Made by a program: the position numbers and the translations under genes. Source: Pseudomonas antarctica (GTDB taxonomy: Bacteria; Pseudomonadota; Gammaproteobacteria; Pseudomonadales; Pseudomonadaceae). Taken from it: a DNA stretch of 64,000 bases. The stretch's first letter is position 1. Every line of letters begins with the position of its first letter. Shown in pieces: positions 44,746 through 53,934 of this stretch. The stretch lies in the NCBI RefSeq assembly GCF_001647715.1, contig NZ_CP015600.1, positions 3,534,001 to 3,598,000 on the forward strand. The letters are read 5' to 3'. The notes below the pieces were generated by a model. That model searched no databases. It saw only the letters and a list, made by a program, of their open reading frames with translations, and was not told the origin of the DNA.

Positions 44746-45781
44746 AACCCTCGGCCAATTCCTGCAATTGCCGAAGGTCCTTCGCCTCAATCACAATACC
44801 TGCCTCCTGCGACTTCGCCCGTGTGCGATGACGCCGATCCCCCGGCAACCGCCGCAACCCCGCCGCATGCATCTGCCGCACCAACTCCTGGCTGCGCTCG
44901 GCAAAGTGTTGCCCGGCGGTTTTGCTTGGGTCGATCAGAATCAGTAGCTGTCCGGTCCACGGCGTGCGCGCGCCCGGGTGATCCGACCAATTGAATTCAA
45001 ATGAGAAGTTGCCCCCGGTGAGCGCCGCTGCCAACAACTCGACCATCATCGACAGCGCCGAGCCTTTGTGGCCGCCAAACGGCAACAACGCCCCGCCCTC
45101 AAGAATCGCCTTGGGGTCCTGGGTCGGCTGGCCCAGGCTGTCGACGCCCATACCGGGCTCAAGGCGCTCGCCCTTGCGTGCGGCAATCTGCACGTCACCG
45201 TGGGCGATGGCGCTGGTGGCCAGGTCAAACACAATGGGCGCGCCGTCTGCCCGGGGTGCGGCAAACGCAATGGGATTGGTGCCGAACAGGGGCCGATCGG
45301 CGCCATGCGGCACTACGCAGGTCATGCTGTTGACCACGCTCAGCGCCACCAGCCCTTCTTCGGCGAAGGGTTCGACATCCGGCCACAACGCGGCGAAATG
45401 ATGGGAGTTGTGAATAGCCAGCAACGCAATGCCGGCGCTGCGGGCCTTGGCTACCAGCTGTGAACGGGCCGCCGCCAACGCCGGTTGGGCGAAGCCGTTG
45501 CAGGCGTCTACCCGCACGCAACCGGACGCGACGTCCGTGACCACCGGCACGGCTTTGCCGTCAACCCAGCCGCTGGCCAGCGTGCTGAGATACCCCGGAA
45601 TCCGGAAGATGCCATGACTGTGGGCACCATCGCGTTCGGCGCTGGCGCAGTTGTGCGCCAGGATGGCAGCCACCTGCGGGGATGTGCCATGCCTGATAAA
45701 AATCTGTTGTAGCAATGCCACCAGCTCAGAGAAGCCGATTGAGGTTGATGCCGTGGCAACTGTCGGAGACTGCGCAGACAT
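44744..45781 (-). CDS. Ldh family oxidoreductase (malate/lactate dehydrogenase type)
   Basis: A 345-residue NAD(P)-dependent enzyme of the type 2 malate/L-lactate dehydrogenase family. Signatures include SAERDGAHSHGIFRIPGYL with the catalytic His and the HHFAALWPDVEPFAEEGLVAL segment. Pseudomonas members include the Delta1-piperideine-2-carboxylate reductase DpkA of D-lysine/proline catabolism, which is a plausible identity; ureidoglycolate or sulfolactate dehydrogenase are others. The ATG at 45781 follows GGAGCTTCAA; the longer frame start at 45874 lacks a ribosome site. Confidence 0.85.
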   Translation of the reverse strand: MSAQSPTVATASTSIGFSELVALLQQIFIRHGTSPQVAAILAHNCASAERDGAHSHGIFRIPGYLSTLASGWVDGKAVPVVTDVASGCVRVDACNGFAQPALAAARSQLVAKARSAGIALLAIHNSHHFAALWPDVEPFAEEGLVALSVVNSMTCVVPHGADRPLFGTNPIAFAAPRADGAPIVFDLATSAIAHGDVQIAARKGERLEPGMGVDSLGQPTQDPKAILEGGALLPFGGHKGSALSMMVELLAAALTGGNFSFEFNWSDHPGARTPWTGQLLILIDPSKTAGQHFAERSQELVRQMHAAGLRRLPGDRRHRTRAKSQEAGIVIEAKDLRQLQELAEG

Positions 45782-45951
45782 TTGAAGCTCCGTTTTTATG
45801 ATTGGAAGGGGCAACGAATGAACATTCAGGCCGTTGATTAAACACCACGCACGCGGCCTGCTGTCAACTTGCACCGGGGCTGATTATTTACCCCTGCTCG
45901 CCGCCTGCGCCTATTTACGCTGCCAACTCCTATGCACATTGGAGGCAGACC

Positions 45952-48900
45952 ATGATCCGCGCGACCCCTGCGTATTTTTTCGACGAGTTCCTGCTGCCCG
46001 TCAGCAGAAAAACACCCAGCGAGCGCGAGCGTGCGCTGGGGCTGACAGTCAAAGACCTGGATTGGCTGCATACGCTGTACTACGCCACCGATGCCGCCCG
46101 GCAGGATGCGCAACTGCGCGACCATCCCATGCGCGTCGAAAAGCTGATGATCCACGTTAGCGGCCAGCCTGCGATTCCAATGGCTGGGGCTTTGGTGATG
46201 AGCCCCAGCCCGGACGGTGGCAAGGCCCTGCTTTACACACCTTATGCGGGCATTCAGGTCTCAGACGATCATGCCTCGCTACTCGCCGCGGTCAGCGCGC
46301 AGTTGGCGGATGCGCAGCAGCGCGTGGACTTGATCAGGTTCCTGTCGATCGCCCAGCGCAACGCATTGCCCGTTGGCACGCCCATCACGTTGACCACCCT
46401 GATCGTCGAAGGCGCTGTCATGGAAGACCAGGAGCAAACCCTGCAGGTTTGCCAACAGGCGAACGTGCAAGCCATGCTTGGGCAACTGCAAAACATTCCC
46501 ACGTTGCCCAGCATGCTCGACACACTGCTCGGCATCATGGCGCGGTCTTATTTCCCGGGCCTGGATCAACGTGATACGCGGGTGAACTGTTTTATACAAA
46601 ACCTCGGGGACGCCAATCGACGCAGGGTGGATTCCCTGCCATTAAGCGAAGCACTCCTGCAGTTTTATGTAGGACATGCCTGGCCAAAAGAGCAAAGCCG
46701 CGAGTTCTTGAACCCGAAACATGTCACAACCGCCTTCAACCAGCGCCAGTTGGAACAAGATCGCCAACAGTGGGAGACCTTGATCGAACAGACCTCCAGC
46801 ATGCTGTCAAAGCTGCTGGACAGCCTGCTGCAGACCTTCTGGAACGAAGACACAGACAACGGCGCCTCACGCCTGGATTTTTTCGCACAGGTCATGGCGG
46901 ATAAGTTTCGCGTCGATACCCTGCTCAAGCGCCAAAACAACCTCATCAGCGCCGACGAAAGTCACATGCTCCAGGCAATGTTCCTGAGTGATCAGGCCGC
47001 TCGCAGCGCCTACGCCACTCGCCTGAGTGTTGAAAAAGTACGTGTGTACGCGCCTTACCAGCACTACGTGGAGCTGGCCAGCACCCTGATGATCCACGAG
47101 AACAACGCTTACCTTTACACGCAGTCTCGTGGATTACAGGTGGTCAAAGACCTGGATGACCTGAAAGAGACGTTATTGAGCATGCTCAAGGCCGCAGGGC
47201 ACGAAGACGAGCTACTCAATTTCCTGTCACTGGATGAGCGCAACGTTTTTATCGGCCTGGACCAGATAAACATCGCGACCCGGCCGGTGATGGGCAGCAT
47301 TTTTCCCGGAATGATCGAAGACATCGCGCAAAAGCAAATCAGCAATATGAACCACGCACTGGAACTCTACCGGCGCAGCGATGGCCAGGTAGACGTGAGC
47401 GCCCTGCTCGATTACGCGCTGGATGTACGCACCATGCTGGATGATCGCCTCGCGCCGCTGGACACCGGTGGGCGTTGGACCGTCCACCCCGCCACCAGCG
47501 GTAATGGCCGCCCCTCTACGGTAAAGGCCGAGCGCGCCAAGCTGCACCTTCAGCGCCTGAAGGCCGCCGAGAATACATTGGCCATCGAGCGCAAAAGTCA
47601 TCCGACATTACGCAGCATGGTCGCCCACGCCCTGGACGCGCAACTGCAGTCACAGCGTCTGGATCTCAAGGCAGATGAAGTCTTTATCAACACCTACGAC
47701 ACGCAGGCCAAAGAACGTGAAGTGCGCCCGCCAGTCGCCTCCCTGAGCATGGTTGAACACTTTATCGAGCGTCTGAGCATTAAAACCGGGCCCGTTCCCA
47801 ACGTCGCAGGGATCGGTCTTTACGAGAAGCTAGACCCGCGTGTCGCCTTGCGGTTGCCCAGCATCACCGTAAGCACGTTCAACAAGGTGATTGATGAAGG
47901 CTTGAAGGTGTTTGCCAGCCACGAGATGCGCGAACTCCCACGCCTGTTTCTCAGCAGCCTCAGCAACAAACACGCCCACTCGCTGCTGCTAGGGTTACGC
48001 AGCGAGGCCGAACTGAGGCTATTGGGTAAAACCCTGCCCTCTCGCAGCCAGAAAATACTCGACACCGTACTCAGGGCCGACAGCCTTGTGCGCTTGACGC
48101 GACATGGCCTCAACGGTTTTTTGCCGGATGCCTACGCCTTGACGCTGGATGTCGGCTCGCCGGTTAAATCCGTGCCGCTTGCCAATACGTTTTTACTGAC
48201 TGAACGCGGCGGTATCGATCCGGATTTCTCCGGCCAGGTGGTGCTCTGGACGCCACGGCGCGGGCATGAGGCCTTTGCCTCGATTCAAGCCTTTCGCGAG
48301 GCGACAACAGAGCGTCTTGAGCACCCGATCAGGCGCTTGAGCCTGCTGGAAAACCTGCCCATTTCCCAGCGAGTGCCCCATCAGGTTTATCGATTGGGTC
48401 CCCTGCAACGCGTTGACGATAACGTGCTGGATAATCGCCTGAAAACCTACAGCGACTATGTCATGGACGGGGTTGACCACCTGCTCACCCTGAAATTGCC
48501 CGCCCGCGCGTTCCAGGACGGCCTGGACAGGGTCCTGGAGGAGGCGCCGCCCACCAACCTTGCACGGGCAATCGCGGTGGCCGACGGTATGATCAACCAG
48601 CAGGCCCTGCCGGTCTGGCTGGGAATGGCGCCGACACGAGACCAAATCCATCAGGCGGAGCTTCTCGAGCAGTACCACAACAGCGCCCCCGAAGAAGAAG
48701 ACTACTTGCACGGGATCACGCCCTTGCGTGCGTACACCCTCACAGAACTGCAGAAACTGCTCACGGCACGCTTTCCCGGCCAGCCCCTCAACCCCGACAA
48801 CATTTTGATCCCCCTTCACCAGGCCCTCGACATCCATACCTACAGCCTGACCGACTTTGCCCTGCGGCACTGGCCTGACCTGGATGCCCAAAGCATTCGC

Positions 48901-51096
48901 CCACGCTCACGCACCGCCGCCCCGTTGCCGGACACGTTGGACGCAACTGCGGTGATTCAGATGGTCCGGCAGCTGGATCTGAAAACCGCCTACCAGACGC
49001 TGCTGCAAAGCCGGTTGAACAGTCAAACCGAGGAAGGCCGCAAACGCCGACGTTTGTTTTGCCGGCAATTACCTTGGCAATCGTTGCAATACGCCCACGA
49101 GCAAAAGCTGCAAGAGCGACTTTCCACGCAAGCCCTGAGCAGCGTTCAACAAATTTTCGACATGCCAGACGCCCTGGCGCGTGCGTCGCTCCCAGGTGCA
49201 TCGGCCATGATTCGGCCGCTGGAGTTGATGGCGACCGAAGGCGCTACCCCCGTCAAGGTACTGGGCATGTACCTGATAGGTGATGAAACGGCAGGCGCGG
49301 CCCCCCTGGTACTTTATGCGCCCTACAGCGAAAACCATGTGTTCAAGGAATATGCGAACGAGCGAGCGTTGCTGGATGAACTGGAGAGGCCGGGGGAACT
49401 TCAGGACGGGGTCATCATGTATCTGGCGCACCCACATCAGGCCACTTACCGCAACTTGCTGCAAAACAACCATCATCGCCCCTCCGACCTTCGCCTCGCC
49501 TCGACCGCGATAAGCTCGAACGCCCTTCACTCCCTTTTCGCTGACAACACGCAGATCCTGCTCAAGATGCTTGCCTGCCAGTTCGAGAAAGGCGCCAAGG
49601 GGCTATGGGACAGAGTGACCGGCCTGTTGGGCAAAGAAATCCCCCCGGCTGTGCAATTCATGGCGGGCAAACTCGCGTACCCACTGGTGGTCTGGCGCAG
49701 CTATACGCTGTTCAAGCGTTCAGCCGAAGCCCTGCAATTGCACCAATGGAGGGCCGCATTAAAGGACTTTGTCAGAGGCGTGGCGCAAATGGCCTCTCTG
49801 CGCAGTGAGCTTGAGGGCACCGCACAACTGCCCCCCACGGGAAAGGAGGTGCCCGAGGCCGACCTGACAGACGAAACCCTGCCGACCGCCACCCGCCTGG
49901 CGACGCTGGACATCACCGCCCCCTCACGCACTCGGCTGCAGCCTTTCGAGGATCACGATATCGCCTTGAAGGACCTTGAAAAAAGCAGCGTCACCCATGT
50001 TTATAGCGACAAGAAGACGTTGAAAAACTATGTCCCGCTGGACGGCAAAGTGTATTCAGTCAAGAAAACCACCCAACGCTGGCGCCTGGCAAACACTGAT
50101 CAGCGCGGCCCCTATGTTGGCCGCAATGCCAAGGGGCAGTGGGTGCTGGACCTCAGCCACCATAACCCACGCTTCGGCAAGGTCCTGTCGCGCATAAGAA
50201 CACGCGGCGGCGAACGGGAGGCCATCAATATCCAGGCGACCGGCATCCGGGACATTGCGGCGCTGTCCAGCTGGAAAGCTCAAGTCATCAATGAGGCGTT
50301 GAACGTGGCGACTTACTACGCCGTCACGTGCAAGCGCAACATCACCCAGTTTTCCAGATCGCTCGACCCCAATAGCCGGGTAGGTCTCTTTTTGGGTGAA
50401 ATGTTCGGTGTCATCAGCCTGACCCCTGATCAGTTGCAGAGGATCGAGAAGATAGTCGACGGGATGCTGGAGGAGTTGAGCGACCCGAGCTTGACCGGCC
50501 CCGATTCCAAGCGTTTTGTCAGCGGGACCAGCCGCTTGAACCCGACCGTGAGTTACGCCTTTGTGCTCGACGGGGACAAGGACCGTAAGCTGTATCTGCT
50601 CGATCGGTTCTTTGATCCGCATTTGGATGCTTACCAGAATCGCCTGAACTCACCCTTCGATATCTCGGCCCACGCCAGAGCCAGCGTACTGATACACGAG
50701 TTGACACACTTGAAGGCCAAGACTGCCGACATCGCCTACCTTGACAGTATGCGACCGTTCCCTGACCTGATGAATACGGCCAGACCCGGTGCTCGAGAGT
50801 TGAAGACCGACCTGGAGGATATACGCCGGACTGCACTGTCCACGTTGACGCCGGCAACCATGCTGTTCAAGACCTGGGATGATGTCACGGCTTCATGGGA
50901 AGACTATGGGGATGAAACGGATACCCGTCACGTCAAACGCATAGTCCTTAACGCCACGGGTGCGAAGAACCTCGACGACGCCCGGCAGGTGTTCATGACC
51001 AACCCCGACAAACGCATTGACACCATCCTGGCCAACGCCGACTCAGTCACCTATCTGATGACTCATCTGGGCCGTCTTCTGGATCCGGGGGCCTGA
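45952..51096 (+). CDS. Giant toxin-like protein (DUF6543-like) with C-terminal aspzincin-type motif
   Basis: A 1714-residue protein with no signal peptide, resembling the very large Pseudomonas DUF6543/'dermonecrotic toxin domain' proteins. An approximate module recurs about four times, marked by LYTPYAG (~94), LYTQSRG (~388), LWTPRRG (~764) and LYAPYSE (~1121), each followed by a helical stretch. Near the C-terminus VLIHELTH gives H1582-E-x-x-H1586, and T1591-A-D1593-I-A-Y1596 follows, the spacing of aspzincin metallopeptidases (HExxH plus TxDxxY). GGAGG precedes the ATG. Mode of export unknown; proposed effector or toxin. Confidence 0.75.
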   Translation: MIRATPAYFFDEFLLPVSRKTPSERERALGLTVKDLDWLHTLYYATDAARQDAQLRDHPMRVEKLMIHVSGQPAIPMAGALVMSPSPDGGKALLYTPYAGIQVSDDHASLLAAVSAQLADAQQRVDLIRFLSIAQRNALPVGTPITLTTLIVEGAVMEDQEQTLQVCQQANVQAMLGQLQNIPTLPSMLDTLLGIMARSYFPGLDQRDTRVNCFIQNLGDANRRRVDSLPLSEALLQFYVGHAWPKEQSREFLNPKHVTTAFNQRQLEQDRQQWETLIEQTSSMLSKLLDSLLQTFWNEDTDNGASRLDFFAQVMADKFRVDTLLKRQNNLISADESHMLQAMFLSDQAARSAYATRLSVEKVRVYAPYQHYVELASTLMIHENNAYLYTQSRGLQVVKDLDDLKETLLSMLKAAGHEDELLNFLSLDERNVFIGLDQINIATRPVMGSIFPGMIEDIAQKQISNMNHALELYRRSDGQVDVSALLDYALDVRTMLDDRLAPLDTGGRWTVHPATSGNGRPSTVKAERAKLHLQRLKAAENTLAIERKSHPTLRSMVAHALDAQLQSQRLDLKADEVFINTYDTQAKEREVRPPVASLSMVEHFIERLSIKTGPVPNVAGIGLYEKLDPRVALRLPSITVSTFNKVIDEGLKVFASHEMRELPRLFLSSLSNKHAHSLLLGLRSEAELRLLGKTLPSRSQKILDTVLRADSLVRLTRHGLNGFLPDAYALTLDVGSPVKSVPLANTFLLTERGGIDPDFSGQVVLWTPRRGHEAFASIQAFREATTERLEHPIRRLSLLENLPISQRVPHQVYRLGPLQRVDDNVLDNRLKTYSDYVMDGVDHLLTLKLPARAFQDGLDRVLEEAPPTNLARAIAVADGMINQQALPVWLGMAPTRDQIHQAELLEQYHNSAPEEEDYLHGITPLRAYTLTELQKLLTARFPGQPLNPDNILIPLHQALDIHTYSLTDFALRHWPDLDAQSIRPRSRTAAPLPDTLDATAVIQMVRQLDLKTAYQTLLQSRLNSQTEEGRKRRRLFCRQLPWQSLQYAHEQKLQERLSTQALSSVQQIFDMPDALARASLPGASAMIRPLELMATEGATPVKVLGMYLIGDETAGAAPLVLYAPYSENHVFKEYANERALLDELERPGELQDGVIMYLAHPHQATYRNLLQNNHHRPSDLRLASTAISSNALHSLFADNTQILLKMLACQFEKGAKGLWDRVTGLLGKEIPPAVQFMAGKLAYPLVVWRSYTLFKRSAEALQLHQWRAALKDFVRGVAQMASLRSELEGTAQLPPTGKEVPEADLTDETLPTATRLATLDITAPSRTRLQPFEDHDIALKDLEKSSVTHVYSDKKTLKNYVPLDGKVYSVKKTTQRWRLANTDQRGPYVGRNAKGQWVLDLSHHNPRFGKVLSRIRTRGGEREAINIQATGIRDIAALSSWKAQVINEALNVATYYAVTCKRNITQFSRSLDPNSRVGLFLGEMFGVISLTPDQLQRIEKIVDGMLEELSDPSLTGPDSKRFVSGTSRLNPTVSYAFVLDGDKDRKLYLLDRFFDPHLDAYQNRLNSPFDISAHARASVLIHELTHLKAKTADIAYLDSMRPFPDLMNTARPGARELKTDLEDIRRTALSTLTPATMLFKTWDDVTASWEDYGDETDTRHVKRIVLNATGAKNLDDARQVFMTNPDKRIDTILANADSVTYLMTHLGRLLDPGA

Positions 51097-51115
51097 GCAG
51101 CCCCCGCAGGTCACG

Positions 51116-51385
51116 TCAGTCTTTCTGGTCACGCAGAATGTTGCCCGACATGCCGTCGATGCGTGCTTCATAGACGGTGCCATCGGATTTGCGCCCTTTG
51201 ACTTCCCAGTAGCCCTTGTCATCGGCTTCGGCGCTATAGACCTCGACATACGCGGCCTTGGTCTTGGCGGTCTCAATGGCTTTTTCGATGGTAATCCAGC
51301 CGGCACCTGGCTTATCGGCAAGGGCTGCGCCGGCACTCAGCAGCGCGGTGGTTGCACACAGGGCGACTACGGTTTTCTTGAGCAT
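51116..51385 (-). CDS. PepSY domain-containing periplasmic protein
   Basis: An 89-residue exported protein with signal peptide (VVALCATTALLSAGAALA) and one PepSY domain (ITIEKAIETAKTK...GYWEVKGRKSDGTVYEARID, then MSGNILRD). PepSY domains are small periplasmic modules often linked to protease inhibition or envelope sensing. The ATG at 51385 has an upstream GGAGA. It is convergent with the giant metallopeptidase-motif gene, 19 nt apart, which is notable given the inhibitory role proposed for PepSY, but the opposite strand argues against co-expression. Confidence 0.9.
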   Translation of the reverse strand: MLKKTVVALCATTALLSAGAALADKPGAGWITIEKAIETAKTKAAYVEVYSAEADDKGYWEVKGRKSDGTVYEARIDGMSGNILRDQKD

Positions 51386-51537
51386 TTTCGATCTCCATTG
51401 GGGGGATGACGGACTCGTGTCCTGTATTTTCTGATATTTACAAACGAGAATAAGTTCCAATTGATATGCAATCGCCATGACGGCGGTTCTCGCCGTCTGC
51501 CTCCAGAGGTTAGAATGGGCGAAATCAGGATGAGCCC

Positions 51538-52533
51538 ATGAGCGACAAGCCCCTTTCAGAAGCCGAATATGACGCCATCACCGACGCCGCCGCGCATTGG
51601 TGCATGCGACTGCATGCCAGTGATTGCACGGCGGGCGAGCGTCAGGCTTTTGCGCAATGGCACGATGCGCATCCACTGCACGCCTTCGAATACGCGGCCA
51701 TGCTGGAAATCTGGGAGGTCGCCGATCACCTGCCGCGTCACGAACCGGCGCCGGTTGTGCTGCCGCTCACGCCGCGCCGCCGCTTGCGCACTTACGCGGT
51801 GGCCGCCGCTGTCTGCCTTGGCGCCTTGCCGCTTGCCGCCTTCACCGGCTGGGAAGCGGGTTGGTTGCCCAGCGCCTATGAACATTTCGAAGCCACCAAT
51901 GACCAACGCAAGGTTACGCTCGGCGATGGCAGCCAGGTCGAGTTGAACCTGGGCACCGAGTTGGTGTTCAGCAACTACAAGGACCAACGCCGGGTCACCT
52001 TGAAAAAGGGCGAGGCATTTTTCAACGTTGCCCATGACAGCAAGCACCCGTTTATCGTGCGGGCTGGCGAGGGACAGGTGCGGGTCACAGGCACCCAGTT
52101 CAACGTCTGGAAGTATGAGGACCAGGTGCGGGTGATGTTGCTTGAAGGCTCGGTGCAGATTTCCAGCGACCAGGCCCACGCCAGCGTCGCACTGAGCCCA
52201 GGCATGCAAGCCAGCTATCACCACGGTGACGCCGCCCCGCAGGTCGCCACCATCAACCCCAATGACGCAGGCCTGGCATGGCGCCAGGGCAAGCTGGTGC
52301 TCGACAACCTGGCGTTGACCGACGCGTTGCCGCTGATCAACCGCTACCTGAACAAACCGGTGATGCTGGCAGACGCCAGTACCGGAGCCATTCGCATCGG
52401 CGGCATCTACAACATCAATGAAGTCAACAACCTCGTCCCCTCCCTGCCCAAGGTTTTGCCGGTTTATCTGACGCAGAACCAGGATGGCAACCCCGTACTC
52501 AATGCCATCCCGCGTAAAGCACCCAAGGGCTAA
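51538..52533 (+). CDS. FecR-family anti-sigma/sensor protein, without partner
   Basis: A 331-residue FecR protein. It has the N-terminal DUF4880 part (AAHWCMRLHASDCTAGERQAFAQWHDAHP), one transmembrane helix (~residues 82-102) and the periplasmic FecR domain (TLGDGSQVELNLGTEL, KKGEAFFNVAHDSKHPFIV, VRVTGTQFNVW). FecR normally passes a signal from a TonB receptor to an ECF sigma factor encoded next door; neither is present here. It lies just upstream of the fap promoter region, in the same direction. Confidence 0.92.
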   Translation: MSDKPLSEAEYDAITDAAAHWCMRLHASDCTAGERQAFAQWHDAHPLHAFEYAAMLEIWEVADHLPRHEPAPVVLPLTPRRRLRTYAVAAAVCLGALPLAAFTGWEAGWLPSAYEHFEATNDQRKVTLGDGSQVELNLGTELVFSNYKDQRRVTLKKGEAFFNVAHDSKHPFIVRAGEGQVRVTGTQFNVWKYEDQVRVMLLEGSVQISSDQAHASVALSPGMQASYHHGDAAPQVATINPNDAGLAWRQGKLVLDNLALTDALPLINRYLNKPVMLADASTGAIRIGGIYNINEVNNLVPSLPKVLPVYLTQNQDGNPVLNAIPRKAPKG

Positions 52534-52644
52534 GCCTTGTGCCTGCACCTGCGGGCCTGCTCGCGGCGACAGTGTCCATTTTTGAAACACCTCCCTCCCC
52601 TGAATCGCCCGCCCCGAGCGGATTCATCGTTTTGTCATGCCGAC

Positions 52645-52720
52645 TGTTACACCGCTGAGACAGCCTTGACGTGGGGCTGCGCATAGAGGGCCGCGCGGGC
52701 ACTGTCTCAACGGTGAAACA
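52645..52720. promoter_or_regulatory. Paired-dyad enhancer site upstream of fapA
   Basis: TGTTACACCGCTGAGACAG (52645-52663) and CTGTCTCAACGGTGAAACA (52702-52720) form an inverted repeat matching at 17 of 19 positions. Each half is itself a dyad of the form TGTnnCA-N4-TGAGACA, as expected for dimeric activators. It lies 65 bp upstream of the -24/-12 promoter, the usual range for a sigma-54 activator. Confidence 0.6.
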
Positions 52721-52783
52721 CCACAGCCATCACAGGGTCTCGGTTTAATTACAACTCGCTGAATATCAACAACAAATAAAAAG

Positions 52784-52799
52784 CGGCACGCGTTCTGCT
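52784..52799 (+). promoter_or_regulatory. Sigma-54 (-24/-12) promoter of fapABCDEF
   Basis: CGGCACGCGTTCTGCT matches TGGCACGnnnnTTGCw at the key GG and GC with exact spacing; the mismatches are the first base and one base in the -12 box. It lies ~53 bp upstream of the fapA start. Confidence 0.7.
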
Positions 52800-52851
52800 C
52801 TTTCCCTTCCAGCGCTGTTTAGGGTCAGCGCGAAGAATAAGGAACACTGCC

Positions 52852-53307
52852 GTGGACACACATAATCCGAGCTCACTGAGCCTCCTGCTGATCAGCTGTG
52901 TACTGAGTGCCAGCGCAAGCCTTCCGGCTTTGGCGGACGGTGACGGTGTGATTGTGATCCAGCGGCAGGTTCAACCTTATGCAATCGGTCGCTCACGCGG
53001 TAAAGACCCCTACCCCAACACCGTGAATGCCAACCCATCAGCCCAAGTCCTGCACGCTGCCAGCAATGAACTCAGCGACAACGACATCGCGGGTATCAGC
53101 ACTGGCTCAAGCCTGACGCGCAGCATCATGCCCAATGGCGACATTACTGGCCTGAACACATTCGGTAGCAGTACAGGCCTGGGTGCCGGCAGCGCGGCCG
53201 GCCACACCAATGGCGGCGGCATCTCCGGCACGGTCAATGGTGCGATATCCAGCGGTCTCGCCCCCTTGAACAACATCAGTGGCATGGTCGGGGGGGCAAT
53301 GAAATGA
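52852..53307 (+). CDS. fapA: Functional amyloid accessory protein FapA
   Basis: A 151-residue exported protein, first in the fap operon. Signal peptide [20 protein letters not shown], then [20 protein letters not shown] and a Gly/Ser/Asn-rich remainder. FapA is an intrinsically disordered accessory that affects the FapB/FapC balance in the fibre. The start is GTG at 52852 with AAGGA ~9 nt upstream. Its stop overlaps the fapB start, so fapB translation is coupled to it. A -24/-12 promoter and an enhancer-like dyad lie upstream. Confidence 0.9.
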   Translation: MDTHNPSSLSLLLISCVLSASASLPALADGDGVIVIQRQVQPYAIGRSRGKDPYPNTVNANPSAQVLHAASNELSDNDIAGISTGSSLTRSIMPNGDITGLNTFGSSTGLGAGSAAGHTNGGGISGTVNGAISSGLAPLNNISGMVGGAMK

Positions 53308-53867
53308 ACGGCTCCTGGATGCTCCTTGCGGCGCTCAGTTGCACAGCGGCGATGGCCGACAGCAACAACAACGCAACCATCACGAACTCCGGCAAGCAAT
53401 ACGACGGTGTGGTCTCGACCAACCAGGCAGCCGGCGACCAGCAACAGTTGAGCAACAACCTCGCCATTGCAGTGGGCCACAACGCCCTGGCAAACATTTC
53501 CGTCACACAAAAAATCAGCGGCGCTGCGGCCGACCGCTCCCTGAACGCCAACGCTGCGATCCAGGGCAACTCTTTCAGCAATGGCAACGGTGCACTGAGT
53601 GTCAACCAGTCCGCCGGGGCCCAGAACCAGATGATCAATGCCGTGCGCATCAGCGTGAATGCTGGCCCGCAGAGCATCGACGACAGCGTCATGTCGCAAC
53701 AGACCGTTGCGCTTGCAACCGACTCAGGGTTGACCCCTACCACTGGCAGCCGCCAGGTCGTTACCAGCGACCAGGCCTTCACCGGCAGCCGTGGAGTGGT
53801 TCAGGTCAACCAGAGCGCCGGGGTGGGGAACCGAGTGGCTAACACCCTGAACTTACGACTCAACTGA
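53304..53867 (+). CDS. fapB: Functional amyloid minor subunit FapB
   Basis: A 187-residue exported protein (signal [18 protein letters not shown]) regarded as the nucleator or minor subunit. Three copies of a repeat are visible: [40 protein letters not shown] and [20 protein letters not shown]. The N, Q, A, G-rich composition is typical of amyloid subunits. Its ATG overlaps the fapA stop codon. The mature protein has no Cys. Confidence 0.9.
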   Translation: MNGSWMLLAALSCTAAMADSNNNATITNSGKQYDGVVSTNQAAGDQQQLSNNLAIAVGHNALANISVTQKISGAAADRSLNANAAIQGNSFSNGNGALSVNQSAGAQNQMINAVRISVNAGPQSIDDSVMSQQTVALATDSGLTPTTGSRQVVTSDQAFTGSRGVVQVNQSAGVGNRVANTLNLRLN

Positions 53868-53934
53868 TGGAGCTGAGTCGATCGCTGGACCGCACCAACA
53901 CTTAACCAACTAATTAGAAGCAAGGAGATACACC

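Noticed and set aside
52768..52775. AACAACAA, an exact Crc/Hfq-type motif before fapA.
   Set aside because: It lies upstream of the inferred -24/-12 promoter, so it would not be part of the fap transcript.
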